A DNA stretch of 64,000 nucleotides from CAZIUL01 sp964542475. GTDB lineage: Bacteria; Planctomycetota; B15-G4; CAYZWU01. Within the stretch, counting starts at the first letter, position 1, and every line of letters starts with the position of its first letter. Positions 9,160 to 17,915 of the stretch are shown in pieces. The notes below the pieces were generated by a model that was not told the DNA's origin, ran no database searches, and saw only the letters and a program-made list of their open reading frames with translations. Location: NCBI GenBank assembly GCA_964542475.1, contig CAZIUL010000001.1, forward strand, positions 124,001 through 188,000, written 5' to 3'. The position numbers and the translations under genes were made by a program.

Positions 9160-9980
9160 GCGCGCCCGAACATGATATCGCCATCAGCCTGAGTCGGGTG
9201 ACAAAAGCCTTTACTCCGGAGCTGTGCGTGCTGAAGGAGCTGGATCTGTCCGTCATGCGCGGCGAGATCTACGGAATAATCGGACCGAACGGTTCGGGCA
9301 AGACAACGCTTCTTAGGCTCATGGCGGGATACATCGAGCCGGATTCGGGACAGGTGCTCGTGGGGGGGCGCGCTCATGAATCGATCCCGCCAACAAAGCT
9401 CGCGCGGATCGTGGCGTTCGTTCCGCAGGAGTCGCAACTGGTTTTTCAGTTCACGGTGATGGAGGTTGTGCTTCAGGGGCGGTATCCCTACCTCGGCAGG
9501 TTGGGGATCGAAAGCCCGGATGACATCGATGCCGCGCGCAGGGCAATGGAAACAACTGACACCTATCAGTTCAGGAACCGGTGGGTCGAGGAGCTTTCAG
9601 GCGGGGAGCGTCAGAGGGTCATCATTGCCCGGGCCCTTGCGCAGGAGCCGGAGATCCTCCTTCTTGACGAACCCACATCTTTTCTGGATATAAAACACCA
9701 GGTCGGGATTCACGACCTTCTGCGACGCCTCAACCGGGAACAGGGCATGACCGTAATCTCGGTGCTTCACGACCTGACCATGGCATCCACTTACTTTGAC
9801 AGGCTTTGCCTGCTTAACAAAAGCCGTGCAGTCTCCATCGGGCCTCCTGAAGAGGTAATCAGGTACCGCCTCATCAAAGATGTTTTCGACACGGAAGTTT
9901 ACATCGATATCAACGTTGTGACAGGACGACCGTATATTATCCCTCTAGGCAAGCCTGATCAGGAAGAGGGAAGAGGATGA
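9156..9980 (+). CDS. ABC transporter ATP-binding protein (BtuD/FecE-like)
   Basis: 274 aa if started at the TTG at 9156, which lies 6 bases after AAGGAG and overlaps the permease stop (TTGA). An open frame extends further upstream but only as a shadow of the permease. Walker A GPNGSGKT (about 44-51), Q-loop VPQESQ, signature ELSGGERQR, Walker B EILLLDEPTS and switch VLHDLTMA are all present. It powers the BtuF/BtuC-like importer and closes the operon that began with the DUF6599 gene. Confidence 0.87.
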   Translation: MSAPEHDIAISLSRVTKAFTPELCVLKELDLSVMRGEIYGIIGPNGSGKTTLLRLMAGYIEPDSGQVLVGGRAHESIPPTKLARIVAFVPQESQLVFQFTVMEVVLQGRYPYLGRLGIESPDDIDAARRAMETTDTYQFRNRWVEELSGGERQRVIIARALAQEPEILLLDEPTSFLDIKHQVGIHDLLRRLNREQGMTVISVLHDLTMASTYFDRLCLLNKSRAVSIGPPEEVIRYRLIKDVFDTEVYIDINVVTGRPYIIPLGKPDQEEGRG

Positions 9981-9990
9981 AACGGCTCCG

Positions 9991-10057
9991 GGATTGGAGG
10001 GCGCCCTACAGTCGGCGCCGGACAAAGAGGCGGCAATGGGCTGTCGCCCTCCAAACT
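9991..10057. repeat. Palindromic REP-like element
   Basis: TTGGAGGGCG (9994-10003) is inverted as CGCCCTCCAA (10045-10054), with further partial pairing inside (CTACAG/CTGT, GGCGCC/GGCGGC). No T-run follows, so it is not a simple terminator. It resembles the dispersed GC-rich palindromes found between genes in many genomes. Copy number elsewhere is unknown. Confidence 0.55.
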
Positions 10058-10161
10058 CCCAGGCCGAGGACTTGAAGACCAACAAGGGACTGCTATAATG
10101 CCAAACCCTGTTGTTGAAACATTTTGACCATGAGGATGCCCTTGGAGAGAGAAAAGCCGTC

Positions 10162-11106
10162 ATGATCAAGGTTGAAAAACTGAGCAAGAGCTTCGGCTTG
10201 ACAAAGGCCGTGGATGACATTTCCTTCGACGTGAGCAAGGGAGAAGTGGTAGGCCTTCTTGGCCCGAACGGTGCGGGAAAGACCACGACGATGCGCCTGC
10301 TTACAAACTATCTAGTTGCTGACTCCGGATACATCAGAATCGCCGGGCTCGACATCGAAGAGGAACCTCTGGCTGCCCGGAAAAACATCGGGTACCTGCC
10401 CGAATCAGCCCCCCTGTACAACGATCTGAATGTGATCGAGTACCTTGAGTATGTTGCATCCATACACAAGATTCCCGCTGATAAGCGGCGGAACAGGGTA
10501 AAGAAAATGGTGGAAGACTGCGGCCTGGGGGATGTGCTTTCACGCTCGGTCGGTGTGCTTTCCAAGGGGTACCGGCAGCGTGTCGGCCTGGCCCAGACCA
10601 TGATACACGACCCAGGCATACTCATACTGGACGAGCCTACCACCGGACTCGACCCGAACCAGATCGTGGAGATACGCGAGCTGATAAAAAAGATAGGGGA
10701 GGAAAAAACCATCATCATCTCCACGCATATTCTCCCGGAGGTGCGGGCCACGTGCGGCCGTATTCTGATCATAAACCGGGGAGCGATAGTGGCTGACGGC
10801 ACGCCGTCGAACCTCGCCGAGAAACAGCGGGGCGAGGATATCTATTTCGTAAAGGCCAAGGGCGAAAAGGCCGCCCTGGACAAGGCGCTCGAAAAGGCTC
10901 CTTTCATCGATCGATTCGAACCGAAGGGCGGTGATGGCGGTGCTGTGGAGTACATGGTCCACGGAACTACAACCGATCGAGATCTCGGGGAAGCGCTGTT
11001 CGAGCTGGCGGTGGCTGAAGGTTTTGTCCTTGTCGAGATGCGGAGGGAAAGCGTCAGCCTCGAGAACGTCTTTTCCAGCCTTACCCTGGGGGAGTATGCG
11101 TCATGA
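10162..11106 (+). CDS. ABC exporter ATPase (GldA-like)
   Basis: 314 aa from ATG 10162; the open frame extends to a TTG at 10111 with no ribosome site. Walker A LGPNGAGKTTT (about 34-44), signature LSKGYRQRVG (a variant of LSGGQ), Walker [14 protein letters not shown] and the switch His in ISTHILPEV. The C-terminal ~90 residues form the accessory region usual in ABC-2 ATPases. With the permease, GldG-like and DUF4340 genes that follow, this is a Gld-type transporter set. In Bacteroidota the homologous set is linked to gliding, but elsewhere its substrate is unknown. Confidence 0.85.
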   Translation: MIKVEKLSKSFGLTKAVDDISFDVSKGEVVGLLGPNGAGKTTTMRLLTNYLVADSGYIRIAGLDIEEEPLAARKNIGYLPESAPLYNDLNVIEYLEYVASIHKIPADKRRNRVKKMVEDCGLGDVLSRSVGVLSKGYRQRVGLAQTMIHDPGILILDEPTTGLDPNQIVEIRELIKKIGEEKTIIISTHILPEVRATCGRILIINRGAIVADGTPSNLAEKQRGEDIYFVKAKGEKAALDKALEKAPFIDRFEPKGGDGGAVEYMVHGTTTDRDLGEALFELAVAEGFVLVEMRRESVSLENVFSSLTLGEYAS

Positions 11107-11825
11107 ATAACTGCTTGACCATCGCACACAAGGAGTTCAGAACCTATTTCAGGACTCCCATAGCCTATGTCTTCCTTACCATTTTTCTCGTGGTCATGGG
11201 GTGGCTTTTCTTCTGGATGGGATCTGAGCCGTTTTTCAAGCGGGGAACCCTGGATATGAGGGGGTTTTTCGGGCCGATTCCCATTGTTTTCCTTTTTTTC
11301 ATCCCTGCCATAAGCATGCGCATGTGGTCGGAGGAAAAGAAGCTCGGCACAATGGAAGTTCTGCTGACCATGCCGCTCAGGGAATCGGAAGTGGTTGTTG
11401 GAAAGTACCTTGCCGGAGTGGGCCTGCTGACCGTCTCGCTGCTGCTTACCCTGCCCATCCCTTGTATCCTGGGATTGATCGGGGATCCTGATTTCGGGCC
11501 CATATGGGGCGGCTATGTAGGCACTATGTTTTTCGGCGCCGCGTATCTGGCCATAGGTTTTTTCGCTTCCAGCCTTACAGAGAACCAGATAGTCGCCTTT
11601 CTCATAGGCGTGGTTCTCTGCTTCATGTTTTCGTTCTGGGGGCTTTTTTCCATGCAAGGGCTCCTTCCTGCCGCGCTGGAAACGTTTTTTTCCAAGCTGT
11701 CCCTCTCGAGCCATTTCGAGAGCATTCAGAGGGGAGTGCTCGATTCGAGGGATGTGATATATTACTTTTCCATCATTCTATTTTTCCTGTACCTGAACGT
11801 GCTTGTAATCCGGCACAGGCGGTGA
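11103..11825 (+). CDS. ABC-2 type permease (GldF-like)
   Basis: 240 aa with six hydrophobic segments. ATG at 11103 overlaps the ATPase stop by four bases. The N-terminus IAHKEFRTYFRTPIAYVFL and the MRMWSEEKKLGTMEVLLTMP block are hallmarks of ABC-2 permeases of the GldF type. It forms the membrane channel with the ATPase upstream and probably the large auxiliary protein downstream. Confidence 0.85.
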   Translation: MNNCLTIAHKEFRTYFRTPIAYVFLTIFLVVMGWLFFWMGSEPFFKRGTLDMRGFFGPIPIVFLFFIPAISMRMWSEEKKLGTMEVLLTMPLRESEVVVGKYLAGVGLLTVSLLLTLPIPCILGLIGDPDFGPIWGGYVGTMFFGAAYLAIGFFASSLTENQIVAFLIGVVLCFMFSFWGLFSMQGLLPAALETFFSKLSLSSHFESIQRGVLDSRDVIYYFSIILFFLYLNVLVIRHRR

Positions 11826-11866
11826 AAGGTTCTGTATGTGGCCGATTAATCGGTGCTTGAGGAGCA

Positions 11867-13885
11867 ATGATGACTGCTGACTTGATGAAAAGAAGAAAGC
11901 GCTGGCTCCAGATGCTTGTTGGCCTGATGCTGGTTTTTTTCAACCTCATCGCTTTCAACTATCTGAGTTCCAGCCACTTCTCAAGAATCGATTTGACAGA
12001 GACCGGCATGTATACCCTGAGCCCGGATACGGAAAGGATACTCGGCAGGATGGACGATCTCGTCACTGTGAAGTTCTTTCTGACCAGGGACCTCCCCACG
12101 GGGTACCATGAGATAATCGAGCGAAGCGAGGATCTTCTCGAGGAGTTCCGGATAGCCGCAGACGGGAAGCTGCAGGTAGTATTCCTCGATCCTTCGGACA
12201 ACCCTCCGCTGCGAGCCGAAGCCGAGCAGTACGGCATTCCCGAGATACCCTGTCCGGTTCTGAGCTCAGACAGCTACGAGGAGAAGCTCGCCTACATCGG
12301 AATAGTGGTGCTTTACGAGGATCGCTACGAGGTCATCAGCGACGCGCGCTATCCACAGATACTCGAGTACGAGCTCCTGATGCGCATAGTGCGCGTTCTG
12401 AGGAAAGAGACGCCTGTCATCGCCTTCAACCAGACCTCTGCTCACGTGCCGGACAACCTGCCGCCGGAGCTGAGGGCACAGCTTCTCGCGCAGAGCCCGA
12501 ACAAGGACAAGCACGACATCGCAGGCGACTACGTGAACGCGGCAGGCTACCTGAAAAAGCAGTACGATGTGGAGACAGTGAACCTGAACGAAAAGGTTCC
12601 CGTCGATATCAGGACACTGGTTGTTGCAAACACTGAAAACCTGGACGATACGGCGCTCTACCACCTGGACCAGTTCATGATGAGAGGCGGCAAGCTCGTT
12701 CTGCTGCTTTGCGGAGTGAACGTGGATTTCAACCGGATGCAGGGCATGCCCAGGGACATGCCCAAGGATATAAAGCTGGATAGCTGGCTTGCCCATTACG
12801 GGATAGAAGTGGACAAAAACCTGATCATGGACGAGCAGTGCTCCATGGTCCCGTTTCAGAGCGGGGCAAGAGGCGGGTACAGCATGCAGGTTGTCAAGCC
12901 GTTTCCGCCGGTGATCAGGCTGACCGCATCCGAGATAAACGAGGTGCATCCAATAGCGCAGGGGATCCGCGACATCACTTTTCCTTTTTGCAGCAGCATC
13001 AAACTGGATCCGCCGGAAGGCGCCGTATCCGAGATCCTGCTGAAAAGCTCTCCAATGGCCTGGGCAATGGAAGAGCATTTCATGCTTCATCCCGAGCGGA
13101 TCATGATGCCCTCGGAAGAAGCCCGGGGCCGGTTTGACCTTGCAGGCATCATCGAGGGCGAGTTCATCTCATACTATGCCGGCCGACCGGTTCCCGAATC
13201 TGTGCTGCCGGAAGAGATGAAACAGGATGAGGCCGGGATGATGCCGGATGATGACGGGAGCAGGGCCGGCGAGGTGCCGGCTCAGGATGACGAGGAGCCG
13301 GGGGAAAAAGCTGAACCGGTGCGGAAGGGAGAAGGTTCGCCTGAAAAAGAGGAGCCTTCGCCGCAGGACAGGAACAAGGTTGAAAATGATGTACCGGGCG
13401 GCGGCGTGATCAGCCCTCAGGAAGGCAATGCCTCAACAGCGCTTCAGCACGGGAAGCCGGCGGAGGGAAAGGACGAAAAAGCTGATGAGCCCGAGGGCGA
13501 AGCCAACAAAAAGAAAGCCCGGTCTTTCGACGCGTTGGAGCATCCCCCTGATATGCTGCTCAGGTCAAAGAAGACCGCGATATTTGTGGCTGGGAGCAGC
13601 GAATTCATCGGCCGCATCTTTTCCCCTATGGAGAAGATCGTATACGCCTACACGCTGCGCTTTTTCGGCAACACCCTTGACTACATGACTGTGAGCGAGG
13701 ATTTCAGCAACGTCCGCACTCGTGCCGTGACCGTACGGTACATGGATCCGAAATACAAGGAGGAGCCGTACAAGGGGATTTTGAAGGTCATCGGCGCTTT
13801 GGGCGGTGCGGTAATCGTGGTCTTCATCGGGCTTTCTCTTTTCTTCATGCGAAGAGCGGCACAGAGGAGGGAGGTGGTGCTATGA
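11867..13885 (+). CDS. GldG-like ABC auxiliary protein with a long acidic insert
   Basis: 672 aa. Two consecutive ATGs (11867, 11870) follow AGGAG; the second has better spacing. An N-terminal membrane helix (about 13-32) is followed by the ABC_transp_aux/GldG motif SRIDLTETGMYTLSPDTERI. The extracytoplasmic domain contains a VKFFLTRDLP segment, and a last helix (about 640-662) ends RRAAQRREVVL. Between roughly residues 445 and 565 lies a Glu/Asp/Lys/Pro-rich low-complexity linker that looks disordered. It is not part of the core family as I know it. The ATGA overlap with the DUF4340 gene ties the pair. Confidence 0.75.
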   Translation: MMTADLMKRRKRWLQMLVGLMLVFFNLIAFNYLSSSHFSRIDLTETGMYTLSPDTERILGRMDDLVTVKFFLTRDLPTGYHEIIERSEDLLEEFRIAADGKLQVVFLDPSDNPPLRAEAEQYGIPEIPCPVLSSDSYEEKLAYIGIVVLYEDRYEVISDARYPQILEYELLMRIVRVLRKETPVIAFNQTSAHVPDNLPPELRAQLLAQSPNKDKHDIAGDYVNAAGYLKKQYDVETVNLNEKVPVDIRTLVVANTENLDDTALYHLDQFMMRGGKLVLLLCGVNVDFNRMQGMPRDMPKDIKLDSWLAHYGIEVDKNLIMDEQCSMVPFQSGARGGYSMQVVKPFPPVIRLTASEINEVHPIAQGIRDITFPFCSSIKLDPPEGAVSEILLKSSPMAWAMEEHFMLHPERIMMPSEEARGRFDLAGIIEGEFISYYAGRPVPESVLPEEMKQDEAGMMPDDDGSRAGEVPAQDDEEPGEKAEPVRKGEGSPEKEEPSPQDRNKVENDVPGGGVISPQEGNASTALQHGKPAEGKDEKADEPEGEANKKKARSFDALEHPPDMLLRSKKTAIFVAGSSEFIGRIFSPMEKIVYAYTLRFFGNTLDYMTVSEDFSNVRTRAVTVRYMDPKYKEEPYKGILKVIGALGGAVIVVFIGLSLFFMRRAAQRREVVL

Positions 13886-14943
13886 TGAACAGGGCCAACA
13901 AGATACTCTTGATCGTACTTGCTGTTCAGCTGGTTGCAATACTGGTCCTGGACAACCCCTGGTCATCGGGCTATTACAGGGATGAGTCGCCCAACCGTTC
14001 CGAGTCCGCGGTCTTTCCCGATTTCGAAGCGGACACAGCTTATTCCTTCATGATCGACAAAGGCGAACAGAGCGTTGTCCTTGAAAGGGCTGCTGATGCA
14101 GGGAACGAATGGTATGTCGTGTCAGGGGGCGAGCGGTTCAAGGCTGAGACGAGCAGCGTTAAAACTCTATTGAACAGCATCACCCGTCTCGAAAAAATGG
14201 ATGTTGTGTCTAGAAATCCGGAAAAGGCATCGGTATACGAGCTGGATGAAGGATCCGCCATTACCCTGGGCGTTTTCGACCAGGCCGGGGAGGAGCTGGT
14301 CAGGCTGCTCGTGGGAAAGAACCTCGGTGCTTTGAGGGGAACTTATGTGAAACTGCCGGATGAGGATGATGTTTACCTTCAACAGGAAAACTTTCGCCGC
14401 TGCTGCGACAAGGGCGATGACTGGTTTTCTTCCTGGCGGGATAAAACGGTTCTGAGCAGCGACTCCTGCGATGTCAAGCTGATAGAAATACGAAGTGGTG
14501 AACAGACCGTGATGATGGAGCACCGAACTCCCGAGACGGTTGAAGACAATGGTGCCGGCGATGGCGCAAAGCCCGCTGAAGGGGCATGGTGGCTGACGAG
14601 CCCGATAAAGGGCAAGGTGATGAAGTGGAAAGGCGAACGCATGGCGGAGGTTTTCTCGTCGCTCAAGGCCCAGGGGTTCGCGGAAGCCGGCCGCAACCTT
14701 GAAAACGTGGGCCTGGCCGATCCGGAAGCCGTGATTGTGGCCACGCTGTTGCCGGAATCAGGTGAAAAGACGATCAGGCTCTCTTTGAGCGGGGAGAACG
14801 AGGGAGCCAGGTACATGATTGTGGACGATGATTCGTCAACCATTTACACAGTGGCAAACTTCCAGTTCCAGCTCTTCCTGCAGAAGCCGGAGGAGCTTCT
14901 TGAGGAACCGTTGCCCGATACGGACGAGGGGAATGAAGAGTAG
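13882..14943 (+). CDS. DUF4340 domain protein
   Basis: 353 aa, overlapping the GldG-like stop by four bases. A single N-terminal membrane anchor (about 5-21) precedes two DUF4340-like repeats: SFMIDKGEQSVVLERAADAG with DELDEG-like turns, then WWLTSPIKGKVMKWKGERMAEVFSSL. DUF4340 genes commonly close GldA-F-G clusters. It is probably an extracytoplasmic partner of the GldG-like protein; its biochemical function is unknown. Confidence 0.75.
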   Translation: MMNRANKILLIVLAVQLVAILVLDNPWSSGYYRDESPNRSESAVFPDFEADTAYSFMIDKGEQSVVLERAADAGNEWYVVSGGERFKAETSSVKTLLNSITRLEKMDVVSRNPEKASVYELDEGSAITLGVFDQAGEELVRLLVGKNLGALRGTYVKLPDEDDVYLQQENFRRCCDKGDDWFSSWRDKTVLSSDSCDVKLIEIRSGEQTVMMEHRTPETVEDNGAGDGAKPAEGAWWLTSPIKGKVMKWKGERMAEVFSSLKAQGFAEAGRNLENVGLADPEAVIVATLLPESGEKTIRLSLSGENEGARYMIVDDDSSTIYTVANFQFQLFLQKPEELLEEPLPDTDEGNEE

Positions 14944-14981
14944 GGGGGCATTCATAACGGCAGATTCCGATGCTGACATTC

Positions 14982-16406
14982 CTATCTCGAAGGAAACACC
15001 AGCGCGACCGGTTTAGTCGCACCGAGCAGCGATTTGTACGGATCGCCGGCATGCGGGTCCAGCGCGGCGAGTATGCAGAAAACTCGTCGTCCTGCGTACC
15101 TGTCAAGCACAAGAGGCGGTATCTCGATGCGCACCGGATCATCACCGAAGCTGCCGCTGAATGAGGGAATCCCGATGGATAGCCCGGCCAGCTCATCCAT
15201 TGCTATACCGAGGACCTCCTCGAATCCGCTTGGCGCTATGTTTCCCTCTGAATAATCGTTGAGCGAAAACATGAGCTGGAATGTCACATCCTTCGCTCCG
15301 CTCACGATCAGCACCGGGGTTTCCCGTCCGTCCTTGTCAGTCGATTTTACGGCGATACCAAGGTTGAGCGCGCTGATGTCCGTTCCTGTGCCGGACCGTC
15401 CGTTCGTCTTTCCCACGCCTGGCGGTTCATCGACAAGCCCGGCTTTCACAAGAGCCCTTGATATCTCAGCCGATGCTATCTCGTATCCTCGCGGTTTGAG
15501 ATGCAGGTGCTCGAAAAAGAGCTTCTCTCTGTCCTCGGTTTCGAGACACGACACAAACGCATTGGCCTGGTCTATTAGCATGGCTCCGGTTTTTTTTGCA
15601 ACATCCCTGGCAGCCGTGTTTACAGGATCGAAGTGTCCGCCCGTCAAGGCATAGGTCAAAAGAACCGGAACCGCCTTCTGTTCCCTGCATATCTTGACGC
15701 AAGCCTCAAGGTCCATGCCTGCGACCCGCTCCAGTTCTTGTCCGGTTCTGAGTCCGGCTGTTGACCCGGCGCCCGGGTTCACATATTTCTCCTCGCCGTT
15801 TTCCACAACGATCAGCTGATCCCCGTCCGCTGTGATCCGGAAGTCGTCCGAGTCGCGATCAGGCGCGGCATCCAGGCTTAGAAGCACCAGCTTTGCCAGG
15901 CGGAAGAGTTTGATGTGGGAAAGCAGGGATTTCATGTGGAATGAACCTTCTTTCTCTTCGCCTTCCCAGTACCATGATCCGTAGCTGTTCCATGAATCGT
16001 TGTACCCGCAAAGGAACAGCACAACAGCCGGCCTGAAACGGTCGAGATAGCCCGGGAGCTTTTCCCGCACCTCGGCCGAGTTCCGCCCGGGCACGCTCCT
16101 GTTGATCACACAGTAACGGTCCCTTTTCATGCCGGCGTTCAAAAGAACATGAAGCCGGTTGGGGTAGTTAAACGGTGCTGCGACGTCGAGGCCGTACGTG
16201 TGAGAATCGCCGACGCAGAGGATGTTGACAGCGCCGTCACTGCCGGCTGGATCGCGGCTGTTTTCTGACGGCAAGAAAAGACCGATGACCTGCAGTACGA
16301 GCTCTAAAATTACAAGAGCTATCAATGTCCCTGCTAGCCCCTTGGCGGGCAGCACAATCCAGCGTAGCTTGGGTTTCCCTGGTTTGCTTATTGTTGCCGG
16401 TTTCAT
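14982..16406 (-). CDS. Membrane-anchored SGNH/GDSL hydrolase
   Basis: 474 aa. A single N-terminal membrane helix (about 22-42) is followed by the SGNH core: block I ILCVGDSHTYG with the nucleophile Ser near residue 68, a Gly block in NRSVPGRNSAEV, block III LFLCGYNDSW, and a catalytic Asp/His region EHLHLKPRGYEIAS. The C-terminal ~140 residues are an additional domain I do not recognise. Such enzymes remove or transfer acyl groups from carbohydrates or lipids. The substrate is unknown. It converges with the DUF4340 gene and follows the cytochrome gene on the same strand after 103 bp. Confidence 0.75.
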   Translation of the reverse strand: MKPATISKPGKPKLRWIVLPAKGLAGTLIALVILELVLQVIGLFLPSENSRDPAGSDGAVNILCVGDSHTYGLDVAAPFNYPNRLHVLLNAGMKRDRYCVINRSVPGRNSAEVREKLPGYLDRFRPAVVLFLCGYNDSWNSYGSWYWEGEEKEGSFHMKSLLSHIKLFRLAKLVLLSLDAAPDRDSDDFRITADGDQLIVVENGEEKYVNPGAGSTAGLRTGQELERVAGMDLEACVKICREQKAVPVLLTYALTGGHFDPVNTAARDVAKKTGAMLIDQANAFVSCLETEDREKLFFEHLHLKPRGYEIASAEISRALVKAGLVDEPPGVGKTNGRSGTGTDISALNLGIAVKSTDKDGRETPVLIVSGAKDVTFQLMFSLNDYSEGNIAPSGFEEVLGIAMDELAGLSIGIPSFSGSFGDDPVRIEIPPLVLDRYAGRRVFCILAALDPHAGDPYKSLLGATKPVALVFPSR

Positions 16407-16509
16407 GACAGAGCCTGCCGTTCCTTTTCAGTCGGGTCGGACCCGATCAAGCACCCGGCCTGGGATGGCTTGGAGCACACACGTATATGTTTCATCAAAC
16501 GGTCCCGTA

Positions 16510-17874
16510 TCATTTTCCTTTTTCGATCCAGTCAGGCGGATCATCCGGAAGGCAGCGGATCTTTTCCCAGTATTCTTCCATGTAGAAACCGGATGAATGA
16601 TCCAGGTCATGACAGGAAGAGCATTCGATTTTTTGCGGCGTGGGAACACGGCCTGCGCTTTGTACGTGCTTTGAACAGGGGCCGTGGCACGATTCGCACC
16701 CCACGTTGATCAGCTCTGGGATGCTGTCCGGTTTCTTAAAGCCCGTTACAAATCCAAAGCCTGTTGTGTGGCATGATATGCATTCCGGATCGAACTCGCG
16801 TTTCGACTCGATGAGCGTTGAAAAGGCCGTGGCATGTCCGGACTGCTTCCAGGTTTCCCAGGCTTTTTCATGACAGAGGATGCAGCTTTCGGAACCTGCG
16901 AACGGTGCGCCTTCGGGAGCGGGATTGACTTCTACCATGTGCTCCAGAATTTTCTCGTCGAGCACACCCTGCCTGTACCAGTCCATGTATGCCTGAATGA
17001 TTTCCGATTCGGGATAATCCTCCTCCTGCAGCGGTACATTCGTTGGTTCCCCGGGCGTGAGCATGCCGTTTACATCAACGTTCATCCCGCACCACTGTAT
17101 GAAGCGGCCGCGGTCTCCAGGGGACAGGTGGCGGATAAGTCCCTCCCGTTTTCCGAACTCGTAAACTTGAGGTTCCGAATGCGGGTAGGAGTAAAAGATC
17201 AGCTTTGGATCGGGCAGGAAACGGTCGAGCATCTTGGCTTCGCGTCTTGTTCCACGAAGGAGAAGCACGTAAAGATCCGCGTCCGGGTTGTCAGCCGTGG
17301 CCTTTTCGATCGCTGCTCCCGGCGGCTCGAAAAGCGCGTCCTCAGGCAGATCGTTGCAAAGCGATTCCGGGATGGCGGCAAGTATCATCACACGAAAGCC
17401 GCCGATGTTCTTGAACGTGAAAGGAAGGAATGGGACGTCGTTTTCCTCCGGATAGGTTACGTTGCTCAGGATCAAGGGATAGCCCATATCCCTGCCTGCT
17501 GTACGGAGCCTTTCGAGGCCCAGGTCGAGTTCTTCAGGACCGAGCCCAACTGCGTGGTACCCCATTTCCGTGAGGCAGATGAGGATTATCTCGTATCTCA
17601 GCGCATGCAGGCGATCGTTTCCGCCGGGAAGGCCGCCCGTGGAAAGCAGCAGTGCCGGCGTGTCACCGTAGGTCAGCGCCTCCAGAAGAAAGGCACGGCG
17701 GCCAATACCGCCAAGCTGTCCGCCGGTACACCCGCAAGGTTCAAGTACTCCCTGGTCCGCTCCGGTTACGAAGATCGAAAACACGGCTTCCTCGTCCGAG
17801 CCTTCATCGAAAGCAGGGCCTAGCGAGGCTGTTAGCAGAACCGCCGAAAAGACAAGCAGGGTACGGTGTGTCAT
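16510..17874 (-). CDS. Tetraheme cytochrome c with UshA-like N-terminal domain
   Basis: 454 aa from the ATG at 17874, placed just after AAGGAACCCGAGG and giving a signal peptide (MTHRTLLVFSAVLLTASLGP); longer starts add only a charged lead. The first ~290 residues resemble a metallophosphatase/5'-nucleotidase-like fold, including the LEPCGCTGGQLGGIGRRA block. Four CxxCH haem sites follow: CILCH (about 331), CISCH (365), CESCH (393) and CSSCH (418). A periplasmic electron-transfer or oxyanion-handling role is likely. The exact reaction cannot be read. It lies between an SGNH hydrolase and two DUF1573 genes on the same strand. Confidence 0.78.
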   Translation of the reverse strand: MTHRTLLVFSAVLLTASLGPAFDEGSDEEAVFSIFVTGADQGVLEPCGCTGGQLGGIGRRAFLLEALTYGDTPALLLSTGGLPGGNDRLHALRYEIILICLTEMGYHAVGLGPEELDLGLERLRTAGRDMGYPLILSNVTYPEENDVPFLPFTFKNIGGFRVMILAAIPESLCNDLPEDALFEPPGAAIEKATADNPDADLYVLLLRGTRREAKMLDRFLPDPKLIFYSYPHSEPQVYEFGKREGLIRHLSPGDRGRFIQWCGMNVDVNGMLTPGEPTNVPLQEEDYPESEIIQAYMDWYRQGVLDEKILEHMVEVNPAPEGAPFAGSESCILCHEKAWETWKQSGHATAFSTLIESKREFDPECISCHTTGFGFVTGFKKPDSIPELINVGCESCHGPCSKHVQSAGRVPTPQKIECSSCHDLDHSSGFYMEEYWEKIRCLPDDPPDWIEKGK

Positions 17875-17915
17875 CCTCGGGTTCCTTTCCGTATTAGCCT
17901 TGCCTGCTGTTCCTG

